DNA from: Cordilura impudica
Lineage: Eukaryota > Arthropoda > Insecta > Diptera > Scathophagidae
Direction of reading: 5' to 3'
DNA: 64,000 bases
Assembly (NCBI GenBank): GCA_963682025.1
Contig: OY821522.1
Coordinates: forward strand, 30,112,701-30,176,700
The position numbers were made by a program, and so were the translations under genes. Of the stretch, positions 55,705 through 64,000 are shown piece by piece. The notes beneath the pieces are model-generated. The model was not told where the DNA came from, ran no database searches, and was given only the letters and a program-made list of their open reading frames with translations. Each line of letters begins with the position of its first letter. The stretch's first letter is position 1.

Positions 55705-55825
55705 GACAATGGAATCTTTCAACTGATCCTGCGGACAATGGAATCTTTCAACTGATCCTGCGAAAAATGGAATCCTTCCACTGATCCTGCGAACTGTGGA
55801 ATCCTTCAACTGATCCAGCGGACAA
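55696..55825 (+). repeat. 29-bp tandem array beginning in the primer binding site
   Basis: Four units plus a partial fifth of GATCCTGCGGACAATGGAAT followed by CTTTCAACT start at 55696, 55725, 55754, 55783 and 55812. Units 1-2 are identical; later ones diverge. Each unit begins with part of the PBS. Confidence 0.85.
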
Positions 55826-56148
55826 AAGGACAAGCAACATTATCCAGCAAAAAAAAAAAAAAAATTTTATAAATTGGTATGGTATAACGGTGAATTCAAA
55901 TCCAGAAGTTGCATGGGCATATCTGGAGGATTTTACAATATTGACGTGAACAAGAAAAAAAAAGTAAATAATGTAAGTTAGTATGTGGAAATTTTTTTTT
56001 TTAAATGTTTGAATTAAGAAATTGTTAAAATATTGAAAATTTTTAAAGAGTGAATTTTGTGTGATTTTAGTAAAACATTTTTTTTGTATTGACAAAGTTT
56101 TTTTTTTTTTTTTTTGGAAAGGACATTTTTTTTAATTTAATATTGGAA

Positions 56149-56292
56149 ATGGGAAACACCCACAATAAGGTACAGCAAGCTGTTGCAACTTCGGTAAACG
56201 CACCCACAGCGGTCAGTATTAGCATAGAGGTGGTAATATTGATATGCATAGCAACAACTTTAATATTATTAGTCAAATACCTTAGACGGTAA
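56149..56292 (+). CDS. Gypsy-3 leader ORF, 47-aa predicted membrane protein
   Basis: It starts MGNTHNK, which fits the N-myristoylation pattern (Gly at position 2, followed by small and basic residues). It has one hydrophobic segment at residues 24-41 (IEVVILICIATTLILLVK) and a basic end YLRR. Upstream in-frame codons allow a longer form, but that would start in a poly-T run. Gypsy-2 has a similarly placed single-pass ORF. Function is unknown. Confidence 0.45.
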   Translation: MGNTHNKVQQAVATSVNAPTAVSISIEVVILICIATTLILLVKYLRR

Positions 56293-56399
56293 GTGAAGGA
56301 ACAAATCAGAAGACTACAGGTCAGGAATAATTTAGGAAACAATTAACACTGAAAGGGAAATTTAAAATTATAAGATTTATTTAAAATAAATATAATTAA

Positions 56400-56579
56400 A
56401 TGGAGAAACAACTGGAAGATGTATTAAAGGAAATAAAAATCACTGAGGAAAACTGGAGAAAGAAGTTAAAGGCAGGAGAAAGGTTAGAGAGACCAGGAAT
56501 TTTAAAAACTGGCCCGAGGCCAGAGGAGAAAATTGAACATCTTAAAAAGCGAATTAAGTTACGAAGAAGAAATAAGTAG
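56400..56579 (+). CDS. Gypsy-3 leader ORF, 59-aa charged protein
   Basis: An intact frame from ATG to TAG, rich in Lys, Arg and Glu (LEDVLKEIKITEENWRKKLK, ending KKRIKLRRRNK), likely helical. It lies between the membrane ORF and gag. No family recognised. Confidence 0.35.
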   Translation: MEKQLEDVLKEIKITEENWRKKLKAGERLERPGILKTGPRPEEKIEHLKKRIKLRRRNK

Positions 56580-56842
56580 AAAGAAGCAACTAGAAGAAAA
56601 AATAAGGAACACAAGAAAAGAATTGAACATGTTTTTGAAGAACAAAAAGAAAAACAAAAGAGTTTTAGAATCACACAAAAATGTCACTAAATAAATAGAT
56701 ATTATTGTAAGGAAAACAAAAAAAAAAAAAAATGATAAGATGAAAATATAATAGAAATTGTCACTAGAAACTTATATACAAATAAAAATTGAATAAATAA
56801 AATAAAATAAAAAAAAAAACAATAGAATAAAATTTTATCTAT

Positions 56843-58070
56843 ATGGAAGCCCTATTGGAAAAACTAAAAGCTATAACAGTGAATGCTAGGAAATCACTAG
56901 GTAGACCTTATTCTTTAGAAACAGTAGAATTAAAAAGAGAAGAGATAGCAGAACTACAGAGACAATTAGAAAAATATTTAATAGATCCTGAATTGACACA
57001 GGAAAATAGACAAAATATTACTGACTCATACAAAGCACTAAGGAAAGAAGCGTTAGAAATTTTAGAAGCTCACACAAATAAAAAGAATACAGGGAAACTA
57101 ACACAACAGGAAATGACGAACAACATGATGGACATGAACGAAATATCGGCAATTTCAAAGCTGATACCAGTATTTACAGGCAAGAAAGAGGAGTTACATA
57201 ACTTTGTAACGAAACTCGAAATACTGCATGAGACAGTAGTACCTGAAAAGCAAAGGTTTTTCTTTAATTTTGTATTCAAGTCACGTCTGGATTTAAAGGT
57301 ACATAATAGAATAAAACAAGAAACAGTTCCGATAAGTGTTAGTGAGTTGGTGTTGGCATTGAAAAAAGCCTACAAACCCACTAAATCATCGAACAATATA
57401 CTACAGAAACTAACAAATACGATTCAGATAGGTGACAATATCAGAGGTTTTGCAGATAAGATAGAGTATCTGATAAGCAAGTTAAATGAAGTGCAAATTG
57501 GGGAGATTGGCGAAGCAGACAGATCTGCAATATGCAGAACAAATAATGCTTTGGCATTTAACGTTTTTAAAAGTGGCTTAAGGGATCCACAAATCATATA
57601 AGAATTGCAGAAGATTTATCAGCTAGAGTACGGGAAAGGTACTATATCAGAGCGAAAACAGTAGACCAAATGGAAATCGTGGTCGCAATAACAACGGAAA
57701 TTCGCGTCAAAACTTCAATAACAACAGATATAACATCAACAGATCTAACAACACTAACAACAGTTACAATAATAATAGATTCAATGGTAATAATAACAAT
57801 TATAACAATATCAGATACAACAACAACAGCAATAGTAATAATGGCAGTAACGAATTTAGAAATGGTAGCAACAACAGAAACACATATTACAACAACAGAA
57901 ACAATAATAATGGCTTTAATAGAAATAATAATAATTTTAGAGGAAATAACTACAGAAATAGAGGAAATTTTAACAACACAAGAAACTATAATGTAAACCA
58001 TATACAGAACCAGGGAAACTCCCGACAACCGGAGTTCACCCAAGAAGAACTTCCGGTAATCAACCAATAG
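56843..58070 (+). pseudogene. Gypsy-3 Gag
   Basis: The first 252 residues are intact: MEALLEKLKAITVNARKSLG, then ISAISKLIPVFTGKKEELHN without the frameshift found in Gypsy-2. A stop at 57599 and a frame change lead to the Asn/Arg/Gly-rich tail in another frame (57669-58067), which ends at TAG 58068. The ORF visible at 57670-57996 in the next frame is only a shadow of this tail. Confidence 0.8.
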
Positions 58071-58084
58071 ATGAAAACAAAATA

Positions 58085-60195
58085 TTTAGCATATCTCCAG
58101 ATCTTAAAAATTACGTTAAATTACACATACAAGAAACAGATTACCCATTAACCTTTATGATAGACACAGGAGCGGATGTCTCACTGTGCAAAGAAAATTT
58201 TTTATACAGTTACCAAGAGGATCCAGAAGATTATTGTTGCCTAACGGGAATTTCGAAGGAACAAATAAAATCATTGGGTTCAGTAGATGCGAAAATAAAA
58301 TTTAATAACACAACTATCAAACATAAAGTACATTTAGTTGCAGGTGATTTTCCGATAAAAACCGATGGGATACTGGGACGAGATTTTTTGTCCAGATATC
58401 GATGCAACATTGACTATGACAAATACATTCTAACGTTTGATACAACGGATGATAATATCGTGATACCGATACAAAATGATGCTTTCAGCATTAATCACGT
58501 TAGAATACCGCCACGAAGTGAAATCATAATACCATTCGAGATAAAATTAACAGAGGACAGCGTAATCCTAAATAGAGAGATAAGGAAAGGCGTATACCTG
58601 GCGAATGCAATTATCCCTAGGGATGGAAACCAGCATATAAAACTGTTGAACGTAATGGATAAAGTCATAATAGTAAATAATTTAAAAATAGAAACCATAG
58701 CATTGAAAGACTATGTCATATGCTCTATAAATGAAAATAATAATGAATACACATATGAGCGATTCAAAAATTTACTAGTCCATTTGAAGCCGGATAATAA
58801 TGATGAGGAATTAATGAAAATTTTAGAAAATACCAATCAGTTTTTCACGTAGAGGATGAGGAATTAACAACCAATAATTTCTATGAACAGCATATAGATT
58901 TACACGATGAAACACCGGTATACATAAATAACTACCGATTACCACAGGCACAGACAAGCGAGATAAATGAACAGGTACAAAAACTTTTAAAGGATAATAT
59001 AATTGAACCATCAATAAGTCCATATAACGCACCATTGTTACTAGTTCCCAAGAAAGGACAAACGGATTTAAAAAGATGGAGACTGGTCGTTGATTTCAGA
59101 AAACTGAATGACAAGATTGGTAATGATAAATTTCCATTGACACGATTGGACGATGTTTTGGACAAATTAGGTAGATCTAAATATTTTTCTACGCTGGATA
59201 TGACAAGTTCATTCCACCAGATTGAATTAGATCATCAATCACGTCCATACACGGCATTTTCAACACCCGACGGTCATTACCAATATACAAGATTGCCTTT
59301 TGGTTTAAAGATATCTTCAAATAGTTTTCAACGAATGTTGGCGATAGCATTATCAGGTTTAGAGTCTGAAGCTTTTCTATATGTTGATGACATAATAGTT
59401 TTCGGATGCAGCCTGAAACATCATAATGCAAATCTGATAAAGGTTTTGGACAGATTACAATAATATAACCTGAAGTTAAACGCAAGTAAATGTTGTTTTT
59501 TGAAGCATGAAGTGGTATACCTAGGACACCTAATTATACCAAATGGAATAAAACCTGATCCAGAAAAATTTGAAGCAATAACGAAGTACCCAATTCCGAC
59601 AAATGCTGACGAGGTAAGGAGATTCGTAGCATTTTGTAACTATTACAGGCGATTTATCAAAAACTTCGCAGACATGGCAAGCTGTCTAAATCAACTATTG
59701 AAGAAAGGAATGAAATTTGAATGGACAGAGCAATGTCAAAATGCATTCGAAAATTTGAAACGGAAATTAATAAGTCCACCAATTTTGCAATATCCTGATT
59801 TCGAAAGACCATTCATATTAACAACAGACGTATCTGATTTTGCATTGGGAGCAATATTGTCACAGGGAGAAATTGGTGAGGACAGACCAATATCATATGC
59901 CAGTCGCTCACTTAACAAACACGAACGAAATAAACCAGTAATAGAGAAAGAGTTACTCGGAATACATTGGGGTATACAATTTTTCAGGCCATACCTATTT
60001 GGCAGAAAATTTGTAGTGGTGACTGACCATCGACCACTCGTTTCGTTATTTTCACATAAAAATTCGAGCTCAAAATTGACAAGGATACGCATAGAACTAT
60101 CCGACTATGATTTTGATATAGTATATAAAAAGGGCAGCAACAATACGAATGCAGACGTACTGTCGAGGGTAAGAATAGACTCTGATATTCTATAA
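58085..60195 (+). pseudogene. Gypsy-3 Pol: protease, RT, RNase H
   Basis: Retropepsin FMIDTGADVSLC near 58160. A frameshift near 58850. RT with AFLYVDDIIVFG near 59385, and a TAA at 59461. Then YLGHLIIPNGIKPDPEKFEA and RNase H with all four acidic positions readable (LTTDVSDFALGAIL, IEKELLGIHW, VVTDHRPL, NADVLSR). The stop is at 60193. The 3' sequence to 60703 holds linker remnants without an integrase. Confidence 0.85.
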
Positions 60196-60703
60196 AGTAT
60201 GATACCTCCTATGATTGACGAATCAATGAAGAAAACGCTGGTGATGACTAGAGCAATGACAACGAGTAGAAGTGATACAAAAAACAACAAAGCTGTAAAT
60301 AAGGATAATGGTGATACACCTCCTATTGGGACTGGCCGCCTCAAGATGTGGGAATGTACATCAATTAATGATATAAAGCATGCAAGAAAAATTATATTTA
60401 TATTTGAGAAGAAGTCGACTAATAAAAATAATAGAAATGGAAATAAGAATATTAATAATATGCGCATAGGTTAAGTGACAATTCATGCTACTCAGGTACA
60501 TCGAAGAAACTAGAATCCAATAAGAAGCTGTACAGGGAAGAAAATAAAAATAATATAATTGAAATTGAAGACGATAAGGTCATACATGAAACGCGCGTCA
60601 GATGTATCGAAAATCCATTTTACTTGGATAGAATCTTGGAGAAACTACCATCCGCTTTGACAACATTAAATTACAAAACATACGCACTAGAGAAAGGTGA
60701 CGA

Positions 60704-60745
60704 AATATTTCTGAGTTAACTAATATATTTTATGTTAACATTATA
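60704..60745 (+). repeat. Gypsy-3 3' LTR remnant (42 bp)
   Basis: TTTCTGAGTTAACTAATATA through GTTAACATTATA repeats the end of the 5' LTR. The rest of the 3' LTR and the polypurine tract are gone. Confidence 0.75.
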
Positions 60746-60903
60746 AAGTCATTGCGCTACTTGAGCTCCCGACTTTTGACACTGACCTAGCAAATTATGT
60801 TACCGATAATGATTCTGATGAGCAGGACATCGAATTAGATTATGATTCTGGTAACGAAAATTTATATGAATTTGCGGTTGAGTTAGATGTCGAAGATGAT
60901 TAA
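60746..60903 (+). pseudogene. Acidic C-terminal tail, probably of the Transib transposase
   Basis: A frame VIALLELPTFDTDLANYV runs into a strongly acidic stretch (NDSDEQDIELDYDSGNEN) and stops at TAA 60901. It lies just after Gypsy-3 within the Transib. Placed after 55272 it would follow a leucine-rich segment resembling the end of the transposase. The link is inference, since copy 2 also has a stop at 55231. Confidence 0.4.
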
Positions 60904-61239
60904 ATAAATTCTTAGTTCTAAGTCTGAAAAATATTTATGTGAGTAAATTATTATTATTTTTTATACATATTATGGTAATATCTGTTTTCTTAGCTTACAG
61001 ATTTGGGGAAATATAACGCATGCTTATATTCCAGACGTTAAATAAGAAACGATATTTAGCAAATTAGAACATCTACCTGCAACTTAGCTTTATACGGACG
61101 GTAAGAGTGGGTGTGGTCGTATCGATCTGAAAATTTTAATATTCCTTAAGAATATCATTATTAGTATATGTACCAATTTACAGCTCTGTAGCATCTTTAT
61201 GAGACTTTATGCAAAAAAAATGCATTTCCGGCCATAGTG
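60904..61239 (+). other. Transib 3' end
   Basis: AT-rich, no ORF. The last roughly 50 bases form the right terminal inverted repeat ending CCATAGTG. Confidence 0.7.
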
Positions 61240-61957
61240 CAATGTCGTTACAGTAAACAAATGTGTGCGTTTCGTTTACTGTAAAGAATGGATGAAAAGT
61301 ATGCTGGCGCATTCTGAAACTAGATACTTTCACTCCTGGCTCGAGCAAATATAGGCTTTTCAAGACAGCTGCTAATATTTCTACATTATTTTTTGATAGT
61401 CCTAATTTTCCCACCAAAGCATTTAAATGCTCTTGTGACATTAATTTTGGGCTAGATGTTGGTTCGAATTGTATCAGATTCCCAAAGAAGACTTGGACTG
61501 CGAACAGGTAGTGTAGGTACCGGAAGCACATCCGAATGTGGCACTGGAAGTAAAGCTGATGGCACGGCTTTATACAAACAGCTCTTTCGATTATGCCTAT
61601 TTAATTTCATTATGCCACTATTTTGACAAACATAGAATGTAGTCTCGTCGTGCTCACCTGGCTCTAGCCAACGCATCGGAATGCCAAAATTCATTGAGTT
61701 TCGTTCACCTAAACCAATAATTTCCCAAAATTATTGTCGAACTTAGAATATCGATCAAAACTTGTATTACCTTTAGACCACAGCATCAAACTGTTATAGC
61801 AAATTCGGCAGATATGTTTTGGCACCCATGGCTCATCTGGAAAAACTTCCAGTTCAAAATAAAGTTTATATATATCCTCCACTTTACTATTGAAAAATGA
61901 AACCTTGTATTCCTTCAGGGTATGCTTGCCGCAGACATAGCAAAAGCAGTCAGCCAT
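61240..61957 (-). pseudogene. Element X transposase, N-terminal part with zinc finger
   Basis: It starts MADCFCYVCGKHTLKEYKVS. CYVC, then WVPKHICRICYNSLMLWSKG about 45 residues later, make a C2-C2 zinc-binding module like the THAP/ZAD-type ends of transposon proteins. After a break, FGIPMRWLEPGEHDETTFYV with CQNSG and VPSALLPVPHSDVLPVP, a frameshift near 61480, then SPKLMSQEHLNALVGKLGLS and VYCND. It is cut there by the Transib and continues at 52646. It would bind and cut the X ends. Confidence 0.75.
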
Positions 61958-62253
61958 TTTTCTTCTTACAAATTCCCTTGTGGTACTATAAAAAAATACA
62001 AAAAAGGATCAAACTCCTTTGCTTCAATTTGAGTGGGAAAAAGATGATAACAAGAATATGAAGAACAAGAAAAGCAACAAAACTAAGGGCATAGTGACGT
62101 AGATACAAAAGTATTCGGTATTTGAGTGTCAAACCTTCTCGTCAGAGATGGGATGACTTACATATGTATGTAAACAATAACTAAATTAACCCTTAATGGG
62201 CAATCTTGAATTTGATTGGTTTTTGGTGTTTGTGTTAAGTTTTGGGTTTTGGT
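61958..62253 (-). other. Element X 5' untranslated region
   Basis: Lies between the transposase start and the right terminal repeat. No gene seen. Confidence 0.6.
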
Positions 62254-62654
62254 GTGTTCTAACATATATAGTAAAACTTTATTTTAAACATTTTTGTTGA
62301 ATATATCATCCCCTCCCTTCCCCTTTTTCGGGGTGTTTTTTACGATTTGTTAGAATAAAGCCAAAAAAAATGCCGTTATGAGGGGGAGTAAGAGGGTTAA
62401 TATGTTCCACAAAAATATTTGCCATAATATTTTCTAAAAACTTGCTGAACATACCCTATACCTCAGATGTAAAGAAAACATAGTTTTATATACCGATATG
62501 CTGCAAGAACAGACCAGAGTTGGGAAACTTTAACCGCTTCTAAAATAAAATTCTGATGTGATCTTTCAAAACGCCGACACACGTATATTTTTTTGGTCTC
62601 CTCCACCAGAATCAATCGTCGGAACCCCGTAATTTTTTTTCGTGTTGAACTGTG
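62254..62654 (-). repeat. Element X right terminal inverted repeat
   Basis: Inverted match to 31325-31398 plus 51366-51625. It has roughly 60 bases (about 62390-62450) not found in the left arm. It ends GTTGAACTGTG before the CTA duplication. Confidence 0.85.
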
Positions 62655-62836
62655 CTATTAATAAAGCTCAGGGTCAGTCGTTGCAAGTTTGTGGCATACA
62701 TATAGAAGTTCCTGTATTGTCACACACTCGACTGTATGTTGCCGTGTTGGGAAGGCGTCGACTTTATTCATTTTTTGGTGAAAATGACGATACTAAAAAT
62801 GTTGTATTTTTTGATGTTCTCACTTTAAAAAATTAA
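62655..62836 (+). pseudogene. Helitron RepHel helicase, fragment 3 (motif VI)
   Basis: It reads INKAQGQSLQVCGIHIEVPV, then LSHTRLYVAVLGRRRLYSFF and TKNVVFFDVL, ending in a stop at 62834. This is the conserved C-terminus of Helitron/PIF1 helicases; the motif VI arginine region (usually CSRVG) is changed to VLGRR. It directly continues fragment 2. Confidence 0.85.
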
Positions 62837-63164
62837 TATTTTTTGCGTTTCTTTTTCAGGAAAATGTCGACCCTTTTTAGAAGTATTTATTCTTACCACA
62901 ACGACGTAAACGTATATTATTGTATAGTCCAACGCGGGCAGAGTTACTTTGGTACTGTATACGAAAATGTTTTAAAATAAAAATTTAAAGTTGTTTTTAG
63001 AAAATACAAATAAACTCGTAATTTGCATTTTTGATGTGTAACCATCTATACGCGCAGGCGGGTAAAAATTAATTTTACAATACAATAAAAAAAAAGCGTA
63101 AGACGTAAGACAAACTCGGTGTGACTTATGATTGAATTGGTGGGAAAATTATGATGTGTAATTT
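62837..63164. other. Downstream of the Helitron helicase; second copy of repeat family Q
   Basis: No gene. 63033-63165 starts GATGTGTAACCATCTATACG and matches the first part of 48653-49024. A CTRR Helitron 3' end with hairpin was not identified. Confidence 0.55.
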
Positions 63165-63660
63165 GCTTTTTGAAAATGAAAAATAAAAAATGAAAAACCA
63201 AAAATAAAAAAAAATAAAAATCGAAAAATAAAAATTTAATAATTAAAAATAAAAAAGAAAAAAATAAAAAAAGAAAATGAAAAATAAAAAATAAAAAATG
63301 CAAAATGCAAAATAAAAATTGAAAACCGATATATAAAAATAAAAAATTAAAAATAAAAAATTAAAAATGTAAAACGAAAAATTAAAAATAAAAAATAAAA
63401 TAAGTAAAAAAAAAGAAAAAATTAAAAATAAAAAATAAAAAACGAAAAACAAAAAATTTAATATAAAAAATGAAAAATGAATAATGAAAAATAACAAAAG
63501 TAAAAAAAAGAAAGAATGAAAAATGAAAAATAAAAAATGAAATATAAAAAATTAAAATTGAAAATTGAAAAACCAAAAACGAAAATTTAAACATTAAAAA
63601 TTATAATAAAAAATTAAAAAAAAAATTAAAAATTAAAAAATTAAATAAATTAATAAAATT
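63165..63660. repeat. Purine-rich low-complexity array
   Basis: About 500 bases of AAAAATGAAAAATAAAAA-type units with drift. The Phe/Leu/Ile-rich ORFs on the - strand are artefacts of this composition. Confidence 0.85.
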
Positions 63661-64000
63661 AAATATAATATTAAATATTACAGAACTGTGATATTAGTCG
63701 TTAAGTTTAAAACTGTAATTTTTTTACATTTATTTTGATTATCTATTTTTATTAATTTATTTAATTTTATTAAATTTGTGTCGTAATGTCCAGTTTTTTA
63801 TCTTTAAATTTATTAAATAATAATAACCTGACAATATAAGTTTGGATTGATCAAATTAATAATAAAAAAACAAATTTTTATACACTAATGATGAACTTGA
63901 AAAACCGTCAACGATGCGTAGAGTGGAGATGAAATAAATTTTGTTTTAATTTATTTTATTTAGAATTATAAGCTGACCATCATAGCCCAAAAGAAATGAC
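63661..64000. other. AT-rich right edge
   Basis: No gene, repeat family or terminus recognised. Confidence 0.5.

Larger units (their letters stand above)
55277..60745 (+). mobile_element. Gypsy-3: 17.6/297-like retrotransposon in the Transib
   Basis: It shares PBS, Gag and Pol with Gypsy-2 (about two thirds of aligned residues by eye). The 5' LTR edge is tentative: AAGT at 55273-55276 and 60746-60749 may be the target duplication. The 3' side is collapsed: integrase and all but 42 bases of the 3' LTR are missing. Confidence 0.65.
52647..61239 (+). mobile_element. Transib-family DNA transposon (RAG1-related) inside the element X transposase
   Basis: It starts CACTGTGGCCGG and ends CCGGCCATAGTG. 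The roughly 50-bp ends match each other inverted (further in: ATTTTTGGCATAAAGT against ACTTTATGCAAAAAAAAT). A 5-bp CAATG duplication lies at 52642-52646 and 61240-61244. Removal joins AACGACATTG to TAGGCTTAATG, restoring the host transposase (ND-IVGL). CAC-type termini, a 5-bp duplication and a RAG1-like transposase define Transib. Gypsy-3 is inserted in its 3' part. Confidence 0.85.
31325..62654 (-). mobile_element. Element X: DNA transposon with about 400-bp TIRs, CTA duplication, zinc-finger transposase
   Basis: The ends are CACTGTACAAC and GTTGAACTGTG. The 3-bp CTA repeat (31322-31324 and 62655-62657) flanks them, and removal gives GCAATGACTATTAATAAAGC, restoring the Helitron reading. The inverted arms continue inward: 31325-31398 plus 51366 to about 51625, against 62254-62654. 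Subtracting the nested repeat and the Transib leaves about 2.8 kb with one transposase gene on the - strand. The CAC start and 3-bp duplication are compatible with CACTA-like or Harbinger-like elements. I cannot name the superfamily from the protein. Confidence 0.75.

Noticed and set aside
57670..57996. 108-residue Thr/Ile-rich ORF on the + strand
   Set aside because: Frame-shadow of the Gypsy-3 Asn-rich Gag tail, which reads in the neighbouring frame.
63046..63594. Several Phe/Leu-rich ORFs on the - strand
   Set aside because: They come from the purine-rich AAAAATGAAAAAT array; no protein family and no codon signal.

Overview
This is AT-rich, repeat-saturated animal DNA, most likely from a brachyceran fly. 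That host call is an inference. It rests on the mix of BEL/Pao, several Ty3/Gypsy lineages including a 17.6/297-like one with an ATAT target site, Jockey/CR1-type LINEs, Transib, hAT-like elements and Helitrons, plus an interspersed repeat ending in GTATAGGGTATAAA that I associate with fly genomes. I see no host gene, no tRNA or rRNA gene and no CRISPR array. Essentially everything readable is a transposable element or a remnant of one, and almost all coding regions carry frameshifts, stops or deletions.

The window is a nest. Its oldest layer is one Helitron RepHel helicase on the + strand, broken into three consecutive pieces (3228-3908, 30842-31324, 62655-62836). Between pieces 1 and 2 lies element Y (3909-30841; 78-bp terminal inverted repeats, ATAC target duplication). 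Between pieces 2 and 3 lies element X (31325-62654; terminal repeats of about 400 bp, CTA target duplication). Removing each with one target copy rejoins the helicase in frame. A BEL/Pao retrotransposon on the - strand (1 to about 3200) runs off the left edge.

Element Y interval (3.9-30.8 kb), left to right: a decayed Ty3/Gypsy element whose Gag starts with a RING-H2 finger (5.0-9.7 kb); a LINE 3' end split by a 17.6-like Gypsy deletion derivative (10117-14854, ATAT duplication); a Jockey-type LINE on the - strand split by a longer CR1/Jockey-group LINE (15.5-23.5 kb); an unassigned stretch; a RAG1/Transib-like transposase split by a 490-bp MITE (26.3-28.8 kb); and AT-rich DNA with a degenerate 17-19 bp array.

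Element X interval (31.3-62.7 kb): X is about 2.8 kb without its insertions and encodes a zinc-finger transposase on the - strand. One terminal repeat holds a fly interspersed repeat, which holds Gypsy-A (32062-51091, - strand). Gypsy-A has a hAT-like transposon in its 3' LTR (32507-36322) and a second RING-Gag Gypsy element with LTRs over 2 kb in its protease region (39678-49655). X's transposase gene is split by a Transib transposon (52647-61239, CAATG duplication), which holds a further 17.6-like Gypsy element (about 55.3-60.7 kb).

The right edge (62.9-64.0 kb) is noncoding: a copy of a short repeat family and a purine-rich low-complexity array. Two points deserve most attention: the RING-finger Gag lineage, seen in two diverged elements, and the target-duplication-verified nesting that allows the insertions to be ordered in time.
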